Assembly: GCA_021795355.1 (NCBI GenBank)
Contig: JAJYPL010000006.1
Location: forward strand, 1 to 53,478
DNA from: a bacterium
GTDB taxonomy: Bacteria; SZUA-79; Acidulodesulfobacterales; Acidulodesulfobacteraceae
Reading direction: 5' to 3'
Length of the DNA: 53,478 nt
Shown: positions 8,627 through 18,096 of the stretch, piece after piece
Layout: each line of letters begins with the position of its first letter
How positions within the stretch are numbered: the first letter of the stretch is position 1
Program-made: the position numbers and the translations under genes
The notes under the pieces: model-generated
Told to the model about the DNA's origin: nothing
Seen by the model: only the letters and a program-made list of their open reading frames with translations
Database searches by the model: none

Positions 8627-9079
8627 ATGAACAATATATCGTTAAACTTAAATGCGATAAATATCGGTAACGGCAATAATAATACGAATTCGACGCAATC
8701 TAATAATGTAAATAATCAATTAAACGTGAATTCAAATAATAATGCCGCAAATCAAAATACCGACAATGTCGGCAGCGTTTCGAATAAAACTGCAAATGCA
8801 TTGTCTTTAAATCAGTCTAATCAGTCTAAGTCGTCAAATTCGGCAGACAGCAGCGCCGAAAAAGAGAAAGAGTTGAGCAAGCAGATACAAGCTAATCTTA
8901 ATCCGCCGCCAATGCTGTCTCAGGCAATGCTTTTTAAATGGGATGCAAGTGCAGGAGGTGCTGTCATTAACGTAGTGGATTTTAAAACCGGCAAAGTTCT
9001 GGCGCAGATTCCGCCTAATTCGGTTTTAAAAATGATGTCTAATTACCAGAAAGGTTCTATATATAATGGCAAGTTATAA
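8627..9079 (+). CDS. flaG: FlaG-family flagellar protein
   Basis: The C-terminal half (about residues 95-145: LFKWDASAGGAVINVVDFKTG, VLAQIPPNSVLKM) matches the FlaG domain, which in other bacteria influences filament length. The first 90 residues are almost pure Asn, Ser, Gln and Lys, a low-complexity tail typical of secreted or disordered segments. Its position between fliC and fliD is the usual one. Length 150. Confidence 0.85.
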   Translation: MNNISLNLNAINIGNGNNNTNSTQSNNVNNQLNVNSNNNAANQNTDNVGSVSNKTANALSLNQSNQSKSSNSADSSAEKEKELSKQIQANLNPPPMLSQAMLFKWDASAGGAVINVVDFKTGKVLAQIPPNSVLKMMSNYQKGSIYNGKL

Positions 9080-9149
9080 AATTAAAATTAAGGATAATAA
9101 AGGAGAGGACTGTGATTCTGTCCCTTATTATTTACAGAGGTGATGTAAA

Positions 9150-10619
9150 ATGTCGGTATCTTCAACTTCTTCGGTAGGCAGCAGTTTAACGCCGAGTTCA
9201 TATCCGAATCAGGGTCTTATAGTTATGGGAACAGGTCCCGAATCCGGAATTAATTATACGGCTATATTGAACGCGCTTGATAAAGCGCTTTCTGCGCCTA
9301 TTACTATGATGCAGGCGCAAGAAATCCCGTTAAATAATCAGCTTGCTGCCTGGCAGTCGATTGGCTCGGATATTTCTGCTTTAAGTTCATCTGCCTCGGC
9401 TATAGGTCAGCCTTCGTTGTTTCAATCTTATACGGCAACTTCAAGCGATACTTCCGTCGCAACTGCTCAGGCTTCTTCTTCGGCGATTCCAGGTACATAC
9501 AATGTAACCGTTTCAAGCCTTGCTACTTCAGGTGTAATTGCTTCGCAAGGTGTGGCGGCTACTTCTACAGCCGTAGCAAGCTCAGGTTCGACTGGGACTT
9601 TCAATATAACCGTTGACGGAAATACGACTGACGTCGCCTTAAACTCTACTACAGGTTATACTTTGGCAGATTTGGCGCAGGCGATAAATAATGACAATGC
9701 AGGCGTTACCGCTTCCATTATTAACAACGGTGCTGCATCTGATCCTTATCAACTTGTTCTTACGTCTAATAATACGGGAACTAATTATGCGCCTTCCGTG
9801 ACGGATAATCTTACCGGCGGCACGGCTCTTACTTTTACTACCACTCAATCTGCAGCAAATGCAACATTAAGTTATGAAGGTATAAGTATAACGAGCCAGT
9901 CTAATACCGTAAAAAATGTTATTCCAGGAGTTACGCTAAGTCTTGATTCTAAAGGTTCTACAACTATAACCGTAGGTTTGGATACGCAGACTATAGACAA
10001 TGCCGTAAGCAGTTTTATTTCGGCATACAATCAAGTAATAGGCGATGTTGCGACAGAGAATACCGTAACTTCGAGCGGTTCGGGAAATACGAAATCGGAA
10101 ACTCTCGGCCCTCTCGGCGGCAACGTTTCGCTGACCAATTTAGTTAATAATCTTAGCAGTTTTATCGGAAGCGAAGCTGCAGGGCTTTCCGGAAATGCAG
10201 GACTTGCCTCAACATATGGAATTACTCAGAGTTCAAGCGGTTCAGGAAAACTTCAGCTTAACACGACCGAGTTAAACAATATGCTGACGTCAGATCCTCA
10301 GCAGGTTCAGAAATACTTAAGCGCTTTAGTAAACGGGTCGCCTACTGCGGACGGCGTATCACATACGGGCAGTTTGACTAATTTTTTAAAAACATATACC
10401 AATCCGGCAAACGGCATCGTGCATTTCAGCGAACAGGATATTAACGACCAAATAACCGCACTAAATAATCAGATTTCTCTTCAACAAGTATTAGTACAGG
10501 ACCAGATGGGTATGTACACGAAACAGTTTTCAAGTTTAGAGTCTTACATAGGACAGATGCAGACGACTAACTCTGCGATGACCAGCAGTATAAAACAGAT
10601 GATAGCTCAAGGCGCTTAA
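9150..10619 (+). CDS. fliD: Flagellar hook-associated protein 2 (filament cap) FliD
   Basis: FliD caps the filament tip and helps flagellin fold. The N-terminal FliD_N domain is recognisable (ILNALDKALSAPITMMQAQ, LAAWQSIGSDISALSS). The central region carries Ig-like Ser/Thr-rich segments, and the FliD_C domain (VSSFISAYNQVIGDVATEN, SDPQQVQKYLSAL) leads to a C-terminal helix ending MTSSIKQMIAQGA. At 489 residues it has normal length. A GAGGTG RBS stands shortly before the ATG. Confidence 0.93.
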   Translation: MSVSSTSSVGSSLTPSSYPNQGLIVMGTGPESGINYTAILNALDKALSAPITMMQAQEIPLNNQLAAWQSIGSDISALSSSASAIGQPSLFQSYTATSSDTSVATAQASSSAIPGTYNVTVSSLATSGVIASQGVAATSTAVASSGSTGTFNITVDGNTTDVALNSTTGYTLADLAQAINNDNAGVTASIINNGAASDPYQLVLTSNNTGTNYAPSVTDNLTGGTALTFTTTQSAANATLSYEGISITSQSNTVKNVIPGVTLSLDSKGSTTITVGLDTQTIDNAVSSFISAYNQVIGDVATENTVTSSGSGNTKSETLGPLGGNVSLTNLVNNLSSFIGSEAAGLSGNAGLASTYGITQSSSGSGKLQLNTTELNNMLTSDPQQVQKYLSALVNGSPTADGVSHTGSLTNFLKTYTNPANGIVHFSEQDINDQITALNNQISLQQVLVQDQMGMYTKQFSSLESYIGQMQTTNSAMTSSIKQMIAQGA

Positions 10620-10683
10620 TTATAAATAATATTGTAATAATTTTTTAGTATATAAATAAATTTTAAGGGGGATAAATTTTATT

Positions 10684-11163
10684 ATGGATGCAATTTCAAA
10701 ATACGAAAATATAAACGTTAATACGGTCGATCAGGGAACGCTTATAATAATGGCTTACGAAGGCGCTATAAATTTTGTCAAGGAAGCAAAAGAAAGGCTT
10801 GCGCAAAACGATTATGCCGGCAAGTCGATAAATATATCCAATGCAGTTTCCATAATTAACGAACTTAATGCCCGTCTTAATATGGAAAAAGGCGGCGAAA
10901 CCGCAAAAAATTTGAACAAACTTTATACTTTTTTATCTATTCATCTCACGACTGCAAACTTAAAAAAAGATGCTCATAAACTTGACGAGTCGCTTACAAT
11001 ACTTCAAAACCTTTTAAACGGATGGAGGATTATAATAGAAAAAGACAGAATGCAGAATCAAAAATCTGCAGCTTCCAACATTAATTCAACGATAAACGTC
11101 GAAACTGTTCAGCCAAATATGTCAAACAATTCAGTTTCAGGCGGTATTACCGTATCGGCTTAA
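10684..11163 (+). CDS. fliS: Flagellin export chaperone FliS
   Basis: FliS binds the C-terminal helix of unexported flagellin in the cytoplasm. The helical family pattern is present: YENINVNTVDQGTLIIMAYEGAI at the start, and LYTFLSIHLTTANLKKD in the middle, matching the usual LYxYxxxxLxxAN. The C-terminal 30 residues are a polar tail. The ATG is preceded by AGGGGG. It follows fliD as expected and is separated from the first glycosyltransferase by 12 bases, so the glycosylation genes may be cotranscribed. Confidence 0.92.
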   Translation: MDAISKYENINVNTVDQGTLIIMAYEGAINFVKEAKERLAQNDYAGKSINISNAVSIINELNARLNMEKGGETAKNLNKLYTFLSIHLTTANLKKDAHKLDESLTILQNLLNGWRIIIEKDRMQNQKSAASNINSTINVETVQPNMSNNSVSGGITVSA

Positions 11164-11175
11164 TGAATATACTTA

Positions 11176-12825
11176 ATGAAAATATTTGTATTCCAGACGA
11201 GACGAATCGGCGATTTTTTCCAATCTATTCCTCTTATAGAAACTTTGTCGCAGCGGCATTCTAAAAACGGCGATGAACAGAATAAAATAGATATACTAAT
11301 AGATGAAAGCATATTTGGAATACGAAATATTTTTAATTCAAAGATAAATTTTATTACGTATCAAAGTCTTTTAAATCCTCTTGGAATTTCCTTTAAACGT
11401 TTAAACGAATTCGATAAGTTTTTATCGGATTTTACTTCCGGTTACAATATTGCAGTAAACTTAAACTACGATTTTGCAAATTCTCTTTTTTTAAGCTTCT
11501 TTAAAAATAAAAAGAAAGGTTTTATTGTTTTAGATAAATCGAATAAAACCTCAGATTCTGTTTCAAGAAGCGGCGCTGCAAACTATCTTTTTAATATCGT
11601 AAAAAACCGCAGTCTTAATAGAATACATATTACGGATTTATATTCTATTATAGGAAGCGAAAAACCGGCCGAAATAAAGACCTCCTACGAAATTATAAGC
11701 TTGCAAAAAAAGGCCAAAAGCAGCAAGAAACGTTTAAACGGCGAGCCTGTAAGAATTTGCATATCCATAGGGGCAACACATCCCAAAAGGATCTGGCAGT
11801 CCGAAAATTACGCAAAATTAATCGATTTGCTTTATTTAAATTTAAACTGCGAAATAATAATTGTAGGAACGGCGGAAGAATCGTCCGCAGCCGAAGAAAT
11901 AAAAAGCAAACTGCCTGGCAGCGTTTATATTATAGATTTGACGGGAAAGACCAACCTAAACGAACTTATTTATCTTATTAAAGATTTCGATTTAATTATC
12001 GCATCCGATACCGGAACTTTGCACATAGCGCAGATTTTCAACGTTCCGTCGGTTTCTGTCTATACCGGCAACGCCAACTTTTACGAAACGGGCCCCCATA
12101 TAGAAAATTCATATGTAATTCATTCCGCTATACAATGTTATCCGTGTATGCAGCATGAACCCTGCAGGTATAATTATGCCTGCAAAAACGATATAAATCC
12201 GGAAGACGTTTTTAATCTTGTTTTAATGCAAATCATTAAAAGTAAACTATCCTATTCTTTTAAAGAACAGAAAATTAAACTTTCGGACGTTAAAAAAAGA
12301 GTTATCGCAAACGCAAAAAAGGGAAATTTTTCCGTAACCGTCTGCAAGCATTTAGGCTCGATTCATTTTTATCCGTTATATAAAAGAAAAATATCCAAAA
12401 ACGAGTTTGCTTCGGAGATATTTAAATTCTGCTGGATTAACGTGCTTTCAAAAAATAGCGTAAAAATAGATAAAAATAATGTTTTGAGATATACGGACAA
12501 ATATTATAAAATAGACGAAAGTATCGTTAATTCTTTAATAAAGGAAATTTCATTTATTAAAGACGTTTTTGAAAATGCATATAAATCATTTTATGAATTT
12601 CATAAAACGGATAAAAAAGACTTGCAAGATATAAACGAAAATGACTATGTTTTGTATTTTGAAAAATTTAAAGACGCTGTTAAATCACTCGGCTTAAACT
12701 ACGCTTATTTTAAACTTGCAAGCGACTACTTTATCGATGAATTAAACTCGTCCGGCTCTCAGAAAAGTTTTGACGATATAATTTTGCTGCTAAATAACGC
12801 TATAGATATTTTAAAAATCTTTTAA
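11176..12825 (+). CDS. Glycosyltransferase family 9-like protein with C-terminal extension (1)
   Basis: The first 350 residues follow the ADP-heptose:LPS heptosyltransferase (GT9, GT-B fold) pattern: VFQTRRIGDFFQSIPLIETL at the N-terminus, then ISIGATHPKRIW, VGTAEE, and the donor-site segment DLIIASDTGTLHIAQ with SVYTG. Beyond the catalytic domain comes a cysteine cluster (CYPCMQHEPCRYNYAC) and about 190 residues of helical, lysine-rich sequence of no family I recognise. The gene downstream at 14753 shares this layout. Placement directly after fliS points to glycosylation of flagellin or another surface polymer rather than core LPS. The donor sugar is unknown. Confidence 0.82.
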   Translation: MKIFVFQTRRIGDFFQSIPLIETLSQRHSKNGDEQNKIDILIDESIFGIRNIFNSKINFITYQSLLNPLGISFKRLNEFDKFLSDFTSGYNIAVNLNYDFANSLFLSFFKNKKKGFIVLDKSNKTSDSVSRSGAANYLFNIVKNRSLNRIHITDLYSIIGSEKPAEIKTSYEIISLQKKAKSSKKRLNGEPVRICISIGATHPKRIWQSENYAKLIDLLYLNLNCEIIIVGTAEESSAAEEIKSKLPGSVYIIDLTGKTNLNELIYLIKDFDLIIASDTGTLHIAQIFNVPSVSVYTGNANFYETGPHIENSYVIHSAIQCYPCMQHEPCRYNYACKNDINPEDVFNLVLMQIIKSKLSYSFKEQKIKLSDVKKRVIANAKKGNFSVTVCKHLGSIHFYPLYKRKISKNEFASEIFKFCWINVLSKNSVKIDKNNVLRYTDKYYKIDESIVNSLIKEISFIKDVFENAYKSFYEFHKTDKKDLQDINENDYVLYFEKFKDAVKSLGLNYAYFKLASDYFIDELNSSGSQKSFDDIILLLNNAIDILKIF

Positions 12826-12829
12826 GAAA

Positions 12830-12918
12830 GGAAAAGGTGTCAGATTTTATTTTCCGCATACGTAAAAGTCAGTTGATATAAAAAGTTTATTGCGGAAAAT
12901 CAATCTGACACCTTTTCC
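12830..12918. repeat. 89-bp long-armed hairpin element
   Basis: The outer arms GGAAAAGGTGTCAGATT and AATCTGACACCTTTTCC are perfect complements. Inside them a second pair, ATTTTCCGCA and TGCGGAAAAT, closes a 32-base loop. The GGTGTCAGA end is the same word that ends the accessory-region repeats. It occupies nearly the whole gap between two glycosyltransferase genes and looks like a small non-autonomous mobile element. Confidence 0.88.
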
Positions 12919-12942
12919 CAAGGGTTTAATCAAATAAAATAT

Positions 12943-14745
12943 ATGAATAATAATATCAATTTCGAAATTATCAAAACTAAAACCCCATCCGCTCCGTCTT
13001 TTAAGATTAATGGGATAACCGTGCATTCCGTTTACGACCCTGTTTCCGAAGCGCAGAAATGGGCGGCTCAGGTTATGGACGGGATTAATTCTGAAGGAAT
13101 GCCCGATAAAATTATAATTTTCGGGATGGGAGCCGGATATCATATAAAAGCTTTAGCAGATTTTTTAAAAAAAGATAATAAAGAAATAAAAATAGAAGTA
13201 GTCGAACCCGCTCAGGAATCTATTGAATTTATAAAAAGCAATTTCGACGTTTCCGAATTACTGTATAATATAAATATTATAGTATTAGACCGTATCGGCG
13301 AAAACCAATATTTATACGCCCCCGCTATCTCTCAAAAACTTGAACTTGATAAAGGCAGTATATTATTATGCGAACTGCCTTCTTATAAAAAAATATTTCC
13401 CGAAGAACATTCGCTGATACATAAACTTCACGGAATTAACCAGTTCTTTACCCCGTCTTCTTTTAAGGTTTTAGTAGTCCAGCCGATGTACGGAGGTTCT
13501 TCTACTATAGGGAATTATCTGTATTCGGCTCTTTTAAACCTCGGTTACGACGCAAAAATATTAGACTTTTCAAAGTTTTACGATGCATATAAATATATGG
13601 GCGAATTTACTTGCAACGAAGACCATGTAAATTCTTTAAAGCAAAGCCTGTTTAACCTGATGTCCGAAGCCCTTCTTTCTTCCGTTTTTAACGAACCGCC
13701 GGACTTGGTTATTTTTATGGCGCAGTCTCCGGCAAGCGAAAGAACCCTTCTTAAGCTAAAGGGCATGGGGATTAAGACGGCATACTGGTTCGTAGAAGAC
13801 TTCAGGACGCTTACTTACTGGAATACCATTGTAAAAAACGTCGATTATTTCTTTACGATACAGAAAGACGATTTTTTTGCCGAACTTAAAAATATCGGAG
13901 CCGACAACTATCACTATCTCCCTTTAGCCTGCCTTCCGGATTTTCATAAAAAGATTAACGAAATTAACGAAGAAGATCGAACGAAATACGGTTCCGACGT
14001 AAGTTTCGCCGGAGCCGGTTATTACAACAGAAAAAATGTCTTTGCCCAGCTTGTCGATTTTAATTTCAAAATATGGGGAGGCGACTGGTACGTAGGACTG
14101 CCTTTAAGTCTGTTAATTCAGGACGGCGGCAAAAGGTTTACCGAAGAAGAAGCTGTTAAAATATATAATTATTCCAAAATAAATATAAACCTTCATTCTT
14201 CCATGTGGCACTGGGATATAAATCCAAACGGAGATTTTTTAAATCCGAGAGTTTACGAAATTTTAGCCTGCGGCGGTTTTCAGCTTGTTGACAGGCGCAA
14301 GTATATGGAAGGAGTTTTTGAAGACGGAAAAGATTTGGTAGTTTTTGATACGGTGGACGATTTAAGAAAAAAAATAAAGTACTATCTTGCCAACGAAGAG
14401 GAAAGGCTCGCTATATCGACTCACGGCAGAGAAACCGTGGTTAAAAATCACACCTACGAACGCCGTGTCCGCGAGATTATGAATATAATACTTTTAGGTT
14501 CATATGAGCAGATAAAATATAAACTTGAAACAAGAAAGGAAAATATTTCGAAGATATTGAAAGAAACCGAAGGAAATAAAGAATTACACGACCTTATTAT
14601 GCAGTTTTCGGACAAGAAATCGCTTTCTGTCAGGGATATTGTAGAGCGCATAAAGAGCGGCAAAGGCAGGCTGTCTAAATCTGAAGCAATGATTTTAATG
14701 CTGTGGGCTATAAAATCAAAATTAGTCAAAATCGAAGGACTGTAA
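12943..14745 (+). CDS. CgeB-like glycosyltransferase
   Basis: This 600-residue protein has a first part with FGMGAGYHIKALADFL (about residues 60-75), a short MAF-like motif, and a second part with the CgeB/Glyco_trans_1 pattern: VLVVQPMYGGSSTIGNYLYSAL, KTAYWFVEDFRTL, YHYLPLACLPDFH, VSFAGAGYYNRK, and the C-terminal donor loop FLNPRVYEILACGGFQLVDRR. It is probably a cytoplasmic retaining GT-B enzyme. Its neighbours are two GT9-like genes in the same orientation. It starts 24 bases after the 89-bp hairpin, so it may need its own promoter; none was obvious. Confidence 0.82.
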   Translation: MNNNINFEIIKTKTPSAPSFKINGITVHSVYDPVSEAQKWAAQVMDGINSEGMPDKIIIFGMGAGYHIKALADFLKKDNKEIKIEVVEPAQESIEFIKSNFDVSELLYNINIIVLDRIGENQYLYAPAISQKLELDKGSILLCELPSYKKIFPEEHSLIHKLHGINQFFTPSSFKVLVVQPMYGGSSTIGNYLYSALLNLGYDAKILDFSKFYDAYKYMGEFTCNEDHVNSLKQSLFNLMSEALLSSVFNEPPDLVIFMAQSPASERTLLKLKGMGIKTAYWFVEDFRTLTYWNTIVKNVDYFFTIQKDDFFAELKNIGADNYHYLPLACLPDFHKKINEINEEDRTKYGSDVSFAGAGYYNRKNVFAQLVDFNFKIWGGDWYVGLPLSLLIQDGGKRFTEEEAVKIYNYSKININLHSSMWHWDINPNGDFLNPRVYEILACGGFQLVDRRKYMEGVFEDGKDLVVFDTVDDLRKKIKYYLANEEERLAISTHGRETVVKNHTYERRVREIMNIILLGSYEQIKYKLETRKENISKILKETEGNKELHDLIMQFSDKKSLSVRDIVERIKSGKGRLSKSEAMILMLWAIKSKLVKIEGL

Positions 14746-14752
14746 TTCCGCA

Positions 14753-16453
14753 ATGAAAAATATAATCATACTGAATCTGACCCGTATGGGCGACTTAATA
14801 CAGTCCACCGCTCTTTTTAAGAAAATTAAATTGACCTATCCCAAAAGCCGCGTCAAACTTTTAATTTCTAACGAGTTTGCGGAAATTGCCCCGTTTCTTC
14901 CTTATATCGACGAGATTAAACCGATAGATTTTAAGGGGCTGTCCGAGCTTTTGAAAGCAAACAATTTTGAATTTACTTTAGAGGTTTTGAAAGCCTTAGA
15001 CGCCATTTTCGACGGTATTTTGCGGGTAAATTACGACCTTGCGGTAAATCTTTCCCACGACGAGTTCAGCGTATATTTCCTTTATATGTTGAATTCGTTA
15101 AAAAATATCGGCATATCCTTAACGCGCGAAGGAACGGTGGTATCTAACGACGAAATGATAGCTTACATATTTTCTGCGGTTAAAAACAGAAAAGTAAGCG
15201 TTTTAAATCTCGTCGATATTTACGAAAGAACCGTAAGTATAAACAGAGTCGGAAGCAAAATACACGTTAACAGCATCTATTTAGACGCAAAAAAGAAGGA
15301 CGGAGAACAAGAGTTTGAAGTTTTAAAAAAATACGGCATAGAAGAAACCGATACCATAGTTTCTTTTGCAATAGGAGCATCGACTGAACTTAAAAAATGG
15401 CGTTACGACTATTTTGCCGAACTTGCCAAGATGTTTTTAAACGGCGATGCTAAAACTAAAGTCGTTTTACTCGGAGCAAACTACGACGTTAAAGCCGGCA
15501 GCTTTATAGAAAGCATCGTCGCTGACGAAAGGCTTATCAACCTTACCGGAAAAACTTCCGTTGCCGACCTTGTTTATATAGTCAGGCGCTCAAATCTCCT
15601 TATAACGCATGATACGGGAACTATGCACATCGGGGTTGCCGTCGGGACTAAATTAATAGTTATTTATACCGGTAACGTTGGTTTTTTGGAAACCGGACCA
15701 TATGCCGATAACCGTTTGCTCGTAATTCCCGATATCGGATGTTTTCCATGCGATTTTAACTTAAAATGTTTAAATCCGGTTTGCCAGGGGCTGATTAAGC
15801 CTGAATATATTTACGATATGTCTTTAATGCTTTTAGAAAAAGAAACCGGTTATGCGGAAAAACTTTCAAAATATAAGAATACCGGCATTATTCCTTATTT
15901 ATCCCGTTTTGATTCTAAAAAATTTATCGATTACCTGCCGGCGGTAAAAATTAAATTAAATTTTAAAGATTTGAAACTTAAAATACTAAAATTAGCTCTC
16001 GAACATTATTACGAAGGAGATTATTGTAAAATAGACGAAAACGAAATTCAACTTTTTCTTGACTGTTTCGAGACCATAGAATATAATCTTAGCTTAGATA
16101 TAGAGGAAGAATTAAAGTCCGTTGAAAACCTTGTCGCTTTATGTAAAAGAGGTATGTCGGAGACGAAAAAAATGATAAATCTTGCCCTTCAAGATCCTTT
16201 TAATTCTAAAAAAATAGAAGAATATACCGGAAATGTTAAATCTATCGATTTTGAATTAAAATATCTCTCTTCGGTTTACGACGACCTGTCTTTATTTAAC
16301 CAGATTCACGTTATAAACCAGAACAGTTCCGTAAGCTACGACTTATTCGGTCTTGCCCTCGATTCTTTAAAGAGCTACTCAAAATATAAACTGCAGCTAA
16401 ATATATTGAAAAAAATTTCGTTAATTTTTTTGGATAAAATTAAAATTTTATAA
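14753..16453 (+). CDS. Glycosyltransferase family 9-like protein with C-terminal extension (2)
   Basis: It is a paralogue of the gene at 11176. It has the N-terminal LNLTRMGDLIQSTALFKKI, SFAIGASTELKKW, VVLLGANYD, and the donor-site motif LLITHDTGTMHIGVAVG with IYTGN. A similar cysteine segment (CFPCDFNLKCLNPVC) and about 190 helical residues of unknown role follow. At 566 residues it is much longer than a typical 330-350 residue heptosyltransferase. It starts 7 bases after the CgeB-like gene and is probably cotranscribed with it. Confidence 0.82.
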   Translation: MKNIIILNLTRMGDLIQSTALFKKIKLTYPKSRVKLLISNEFAEIAPFLPYIDEIKPIDFKGLSELLKANNFEFTLEVLKALDAIFDGILRVNYDLAVNLSHDEFSVYFLYMLNSLKNIGISLTREGTVVSNDEMIAYIFSAVKNRKVSVLNLVDIYERTVSINRVGSKIHVNSIYLDAKKKDGEQEFEVLKKYGIEETDTIVSFAIGASTELKKWRYDYFAELAKMFLNGDAKTKVVLLGANYDVKAGSFIESIVADERLINLTGKTSVADLVYIVRRSNLLITHDTGTMHIGVAVGTKLIVIYTGNVGFLETGPYADNRLLVIPDIGCFPCDFNLKCLNPVCQGLIKPEYIYDMSLMLLEKETGYAEKLSKYKNTGIIPYLSRFDSKKFIDYLPAVKIKLNFKDLKLKILKLALEHYYEGDYCKIDENEIQLFLDCFETIEYNLSLDIEEELKSVENLVALCKRGMSETKKMINLALQDPFNSKKIEEYTGNVKSIDFELKYLSSVYDDLSLFNQIHVINQNSSVSYDLFGLALDSLKSYSKYKLQLNILKKISLIFLDKIKIL

Positions 16454-16477
16454 ACATAATATAATGGAGGTATTAAA

Positions 16478-17119
16478 ATGAAACTATATATAGACGGAAA
16501 TTTAAACGATTCAGTTTCAAACGCCGGCAGTATGCACGACATTTTATTCGGCGGCAGCGTAAAAAGTTTTATTCCCGAAGGTAAAGTAATAAAAAGCATA
16601 GTTATAAACGGAACCCAATACGACGATTTAATGATGAACGCCGACAAATCAAAAGCTTTCAAACTTGGAAACACCGACGAGATTAAAATAACTACTATGA
16701 GCCAGCTTGAACTTGTAAACGGTTCGTTAAGCGCTGCCATAACATTTTTAAACGAATTTAAAGCGGGAATAGTAAAAACTACCGATGAAATAAGATGGGG
16801 AAACAGCGTCGGAGGGTTTAAAGATTTTTCTGCATATTTAAGCGGACTTACTATGTTTATTCAGATTATGGAAAAAATATCGCAGTTTTTGAAAATAGAT
16901 TACAACAATCTCGTTTACGACGGCAAAAGCGTGCAGTCTTATTTTAACGATCTAGAAAAAATTCTTTCTTCCGTTCTTTCAACTCAGGTAGAGCAGGATT
17001 ATGTTCTTCTTGCCGACATAGTCGAGTTCGAACTTAAACCTAATATCGAAATGTTTGAAAATATTTTAAAAGATATGTCGGTTAAAATCAATAATAATCA
17101 AGTGCCGGTAATTAAATAG
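16478..17119 (+). CDS. Conserved-looking protein of unknown function in the glycosylation set
   Basis: I do not recognise this 213-residue protein. It has an N-terminal beta-rich part (about residues 1-75, containing the repeated phrase VIKSIVINGTQYDDLM) and a helical C-terminal part with the segment FIQIMEKISQFLKI. No signal peptide, membrane segment or metal motif is visible. A GGAGG RBS precedes the ATG, and the stop codon directly abuts the ATG of the sulfotransferase, so the two are translationally linked. A role in flagellar or glycan modification is only suggested by position. Confidence 0.7.
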   Translation: MKLYIDGNLNDSVSNAGSMHDILFGGSVKSFIPEGKVIKSIVINGTQYDDLMMNADKSKAFKLGNTDEIKITTMSQLELVNGSLSAAITFLNEFKAGIVKTTDEIRWGNSVGGFKDFSAYLSGLTMFIQIMEKISQFLKIDYNNLVYDGKSVQSYFNDLEKILSSVLSTQVEQDYVLLADIVEFELKPNIEMFENILKDMSVKINNNQVPVIK

Positions 17120-18094
17120 ATGGCGGACGATAAATATAAAAATAAGCGCATAGTTGTCGTTACCGGCGTTCCCAGAAGCGGCACCAGCGCTATTACTAGA
17201 GGCCTGAAAGTTATGGGCGTTAATCTAGGGACGTCTCTTGAGCCTGCAGACTCTAATAACGAAAAGGGCTATTTCGAAGATTCCGATATAAATAACCTTA
17301 ATTACGGTTTTTTAAAACTGCTGTATGAAAGGCCGGACTATGCAATATTGGTAGATTTAAAAAAAATACCGCAAGAGGTTGCGGATACATTTAAAACATC
17401 GGTAAGAGTATTTATTGAAAGACGGCTCGACAAATACGATATTTTCGGTTTCAAAGATCCTTTTATGAGTAAGATTTTACCTATATGGAAAGATATTTTT
17501 GCGGAAATCGGCGTAAGCACTTCCTACATTATTCCGTGCAGAAATCCGCTTAGCGTTGCAAGGTCTATAAACAAAAAAGGAAATATAGATTATATAATCG
17601 CTTATTATATATGGTTCAGCGGCATGCTTTCCTCCCTGATTTATTTAGCCGGAGAAAAGGTTGTTTTTGTAGATTACGACGATATGTTAACCGACCCTAA
17701 AAAACAGCTTCAAAGAATTTCTGAATATCTTTCCCTTCCGTTTGACTCAAACGGTTCGGAATTTTTAGAATTCAGCGGCGATTTTTTGGAAGAATCGCTA
17801 AGACATGGACGCTTTAGTATAAAAGATTTGGAAACCAATACTGAAGTGCCTCCTAAAATAGTAGAATTTTATAAACTGTTAAGGAGATTATGTTCGGAAG
17901 AATTAAAAATGACCGACATAGAAGTAGTTGCTAAAATTAAAAAATTCGTCAACTGGATATCAGAGCTGCGTTCGACTGTATTCTACTTGGAATCTGCTAT
18001 GGAAGCTATGTATAAGTTAAATTGCATGCTTAAAGAAAAAGATGCAAAAATAAACGAATTAAATAAATTGCTCGAAAATATAAATAATAAATAA
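17120..18094 (+). CDS. PAPS-dependent sulfotransferase-family protein
   Basis: The N-terminus carries the 5'-phosphosulfate-binding loop VTGVPRSGTS at residues 14-23. A 3'-phosphate region follows (IIPCRNPLSVARSI, then VDYDDMLTDPKKQLQRI). The C-terminal 40 residues look coiled-coil. At 324 residues it fits the Sulfotransfer_3-like group. It begins immediately after the preceding stop and is followed 2 bases later by cysC, which makes the sulfate donor. The likely substrate is a glycan built by the adjacent transferases. The exact acceptor cannot be read from sequence. Confidence 0.85.
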   Translation: MADDKYKNKRIVVVTGVPRSGTSAITRGLKVMGVNLGTSLEPADSNNEKGYFEDSDINNLNYGFLKLLYERPDYAILVDLKKIPQEVADTFKTSVRVFIERRLDKYDIFGFKDPFMSKILPIWKDIFAEIGVSTSYIIPCRNPLSVARSINKKGNIDYIIAYYIWFSGMLSSLIYLAGEKVVFVDYDDMLTDPKKQLQRISEYLSLPFDSNGSEFLEFSGDFLEESLRHGRFSIKDLETNTEVPPKIVEFYKLLRRLCSEELKMTDIEVVAKIKKFVNWISELRSTVFYLESAMEAMYKLNCMLKEKDAKINELNKLLENINNK

Positions 18095-18096
18095 GC

